Positions 14,326 to 15,355 of a DNA stretch of 15,355 nucleotides are shown piece after piece. The first letter of the stretch is position 1; every line of letters begins with the position of its first letter. The stretch lies in contig CAMGRA010000010.1 in NCBI GenBank assembly GCA_946061345.1, positions 1 to 15,355 of the forward strand, written 5' to 3'. The DNA comes from an uncultured Clostridia bacterium (lineage in GTDB: Bacteria > Bacillota > Clostridia > Oscillospirales > Oscillospiraceae). The notes under the pieces are model-generated. The model worked only from the letters and a program-made list of their open reading frames with translations. It was not told where the DNA came from and ran no database searches. Position numbers and translations under genes: made by a program.

Positions 14326-14424
14326 AAGGCAGATCGGTTAAAACATTTGTGCGACTGCTCCTATGAGCTGGTGTTCGGCGGCCTGACAAAGAAACTGCAG
14401 CGCCAGACCTGCGAAACCCTGTGA
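14326..14424 (+). pseudogene. possible gene remnant (C-terminal fragment)
   Basis: Between the permease and the methyltransferase, one frame reads 32 protein-like codons after a stop: KADRLKHLCDCSYELVFGG, then LTKKLQRQTCETL, ending at TGA 14422-14424. There is no usable start codon or ribosome binding site. The composition looks like the tail of a real protein, but I do not recognise the family and it may be chance. The rest of 14231-14499 holds a short T-run at 14317-14323 and an inverted repeat described separately. Confidence 0.25.
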
Positions 14425-14432
14425 AGCAAACA

Positions 14433-14469
14433 GGGAAGCCCGGTGTTGGATTGTAACAGCGGGCTTCCC
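14433..14469. repeat. 10-bp inverted repeat upstream of the methyltransferase
   Basis: GGGAAGCCCG (14433-14442) and CGGGCTTCCC (14460-14469) are perfect complements around a 17-base loop, ending 30 bases before the methyltransferase start. No U-run follows, so it is not a clear terminator. It could be an operator or an RNA hairpin in the 5' untranslated region. Confidence 0.5.
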
Positions 14470-14499
14470 GGAGACAACAGCAAAAAGGAGAGCGCACCT

Positions 14500-15297
14500 A
14501 TGGACTTAAACGACATCTATCAACTAACCGACGAAACGGAGCAAATTCAGAGAACCTATGAATTCTTCAATGAGGATACCCGTCTGAACCGCTCCAAAGC
14601 CGCCCGGGTGGAGTTCCTGACCACCATCCGCTACATTGAGCGTTACCTGAAGCCAGGCGACAGGATTTTGGATGTGGGCGCTGGCGCCGGGGAGTACAGC
14701 ATCTACTTTGCCGGAAAAGGCTATGAAGTGTGCGCTCTGGAGCTGGCGGAGAACAACATCAAAGCCTTCCGGCGGAAGCTGTCCCCGGAGGATAAGATCG
14801 ACCTGGTTCAGGGCAACGCCATGGACTTAAGCCGCTATGGGGATGATTCCTTTGATGAGGTGCTGGTATTTGGCCCGCTGTATCATCTGCACCGGGAGGC
14901 GGACCGGCAGAAGTGCATCTCGGAGGCCAAGCGAGTCTGCAAGCCCGGCGGCAAGCTGTTCTTTGCTTTCATCTCCAACGATATGGTGATCCTGACGGAG
15001 TTTTCCTACCGCCCCGATTACTTTACAGAAGGAGATTACGACAAGAAGACCTTCCGGCTGGAGGACTTCCCCTTTGTGTTCCATACGGTGGACGGTTGCC
15101 GCGAAATGCTCCGGGCCGGAGGTGTCCGCATTCTTCATGAGGTTGCGGCAGACGGCGTCAGCGAGCTGCTGGAGGACAGGATCAACGCCATGAGTGACGC
15201 GGATTACGCCCAGTACCTGCGCTACCATGCCTACATCTGCGAAAAACCGGAATTTCTCGGTATGACGAAGCATCTGCTTTTCGTCGGTGAAAAATGA
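14500..15297 (+). CDS. class I SAM-dependent methyltransferase, substrate unknown
   Basis: A 265-residue cytosolic protein with a Rossmann-like SAM-binding core. Motif I is ILDVGAGAGEY (56-66), followed by the acidic motif II region EVCALELAENNI (76-87), the GNAMDLSRYGDDSFDEVLVFG segment around 105-125 and a post-motif CKPGGKLFFAF (147-157). The N-terminal helix region and the C-terminal cap probably define the substrate, which could be a small molecule. The start is ATG 14500 with AAAGGAG 8 to 9 bases upstream; the longer in-frame reading from 14443 begins inside an inverted repeat and has no binding site. No promoter was recognised. It appears to be a single-gene unit followed by a hairpin. 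Confidence 0.88.
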   Translation: MDLNDIYQLTDETEQIQRTYEFFNEDTRLNRSKAARVEFLTTIRYIERYLKPGDRILDVGAGAGEYSIYFAGKGYEVCALELAENNIKAFRRKLSPEDKIDLVQGNAMDLSRYGDDSFDEVLVFGPLYHLHREADRQKCISEAKRVCKPGGKLFFAFISNDMVILTEFSYRPDYFTEGDYDKKTFRLEDFPFVFHTVDGCREMLRAGGVRILHEVAADGVSELLEDRINAMSDADYAQYLRYHAYICEKPEFLGMTKHLLFVGEK

Positions 15298-15307
15298 TAG
15301 AATCATA

Positions 15308-15334
15308 ACCACCGGCCGTGTGTGTGCCGGTGGT
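15308..15334 (+). terminator. hairpin after the methyltransferase gene
   Basis: ACCACCGGC (15308-15316) and GCCGGTGGT (15326-15334) make a perfect 9-bp stem with a 9-base loop, starting 10 bases after the stop codon. No U-run follows, so it is a probable 3'-end structure rather than a certain terminator. A second small stem (GCCCC / GGGGC, 15343-15355) runs to the edge of the window. Confidence 0.5.
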
Positions 15335-15355
15335 ATGCACCAGCCCCCTTGGGGC

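Overview
The window looks like a chromosomal segment of a fairly GC-rich Clostridia member (Bacillota), most plausibly an Oscillospiraceae-like gut anaerobe. The evidence is strong AGGAGG-type ribosome binding sites, sigma-A promoters, DegV and DUF1836 genes, a YhaM-type nuclease, an aldo/keto reductase fused to ferredoxin-like clusters, and a manganese (yybP-ykoY) riboswitch. No prophage, insertion sequence, CRISPR array, tRNA or rRNA was seen. The taxonomic call is inference.

The left half (226-6976, minus strand) is one tightly packed operon for aromatic amino acids, transcribed pheA-aroB-aroC-aroQ-aroA-tyrA-aroF. The genes overlap by 4, 11, 14 and 4 bases or are 4 to 12 bases apart, so translation is probably coupled. 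It supplies DAHP synthase, dehydroquinate synthase, type II dehydroquinase, EPSP synthase, chorismate synthase, and the branches to Phe (chorismate mutase-prephenate dehydratase) and Tyr (prephenate dehydrogenase). Shikimate dehydrogenase (aroE) and shikimate kinase (aroK) are absent from the window. Downstream (1-225) lie four perfect inverted repeats, the nearest of which probably terminates the operon.

The most interesting element is the 300-base leader of this operon (7004-7285, minus strand). A consensus promoter (TTGACA, 17 bp, TATAAT) is followed by a ribosome-bound 51-codon leader ORF with a dense run of Phe and Tyr codons. Several alternative RNA pairings follow, then an intrinsic terminator just before pheA. 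This has the layout of a ribosome-mediated attenuator sensing charged tRNA-Phe and tRNA-Tyr, in a phylum where T-box RNAs are the usual solution.

Next (7301-9081, minus strand) is a pair of DegV/FakB-like fatty-acid-binding genes. They have their own promoter, and a 25-bp palindrome overlaps its -10. Divergently (9215-12690, plus strand) runs a four-gene set: a DUF1836 probable regulator, a membrane-anchored protein with a Thr/Glu-rich stalk, a YhaM-like HD exoribonuclease and a 4Fe-4S aldo/keto reductase.

A second regulatory block follows at 12717-12906: a 19-bp-arm inverted repeat overlapping a consensus promoter, then a yybP-ykoY Mn2+ riboswitch whose P1 stem competes with an intrinsic terminator. 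It controls an ArsB/NhaD-type ion permease (12938-14230), which suggests a manganese exporter of an unexpected family. The window ends with a class I SAM-dependent methyltransferase (14500-15297), preceded by a possible gene remnant and followed by a hairpin.
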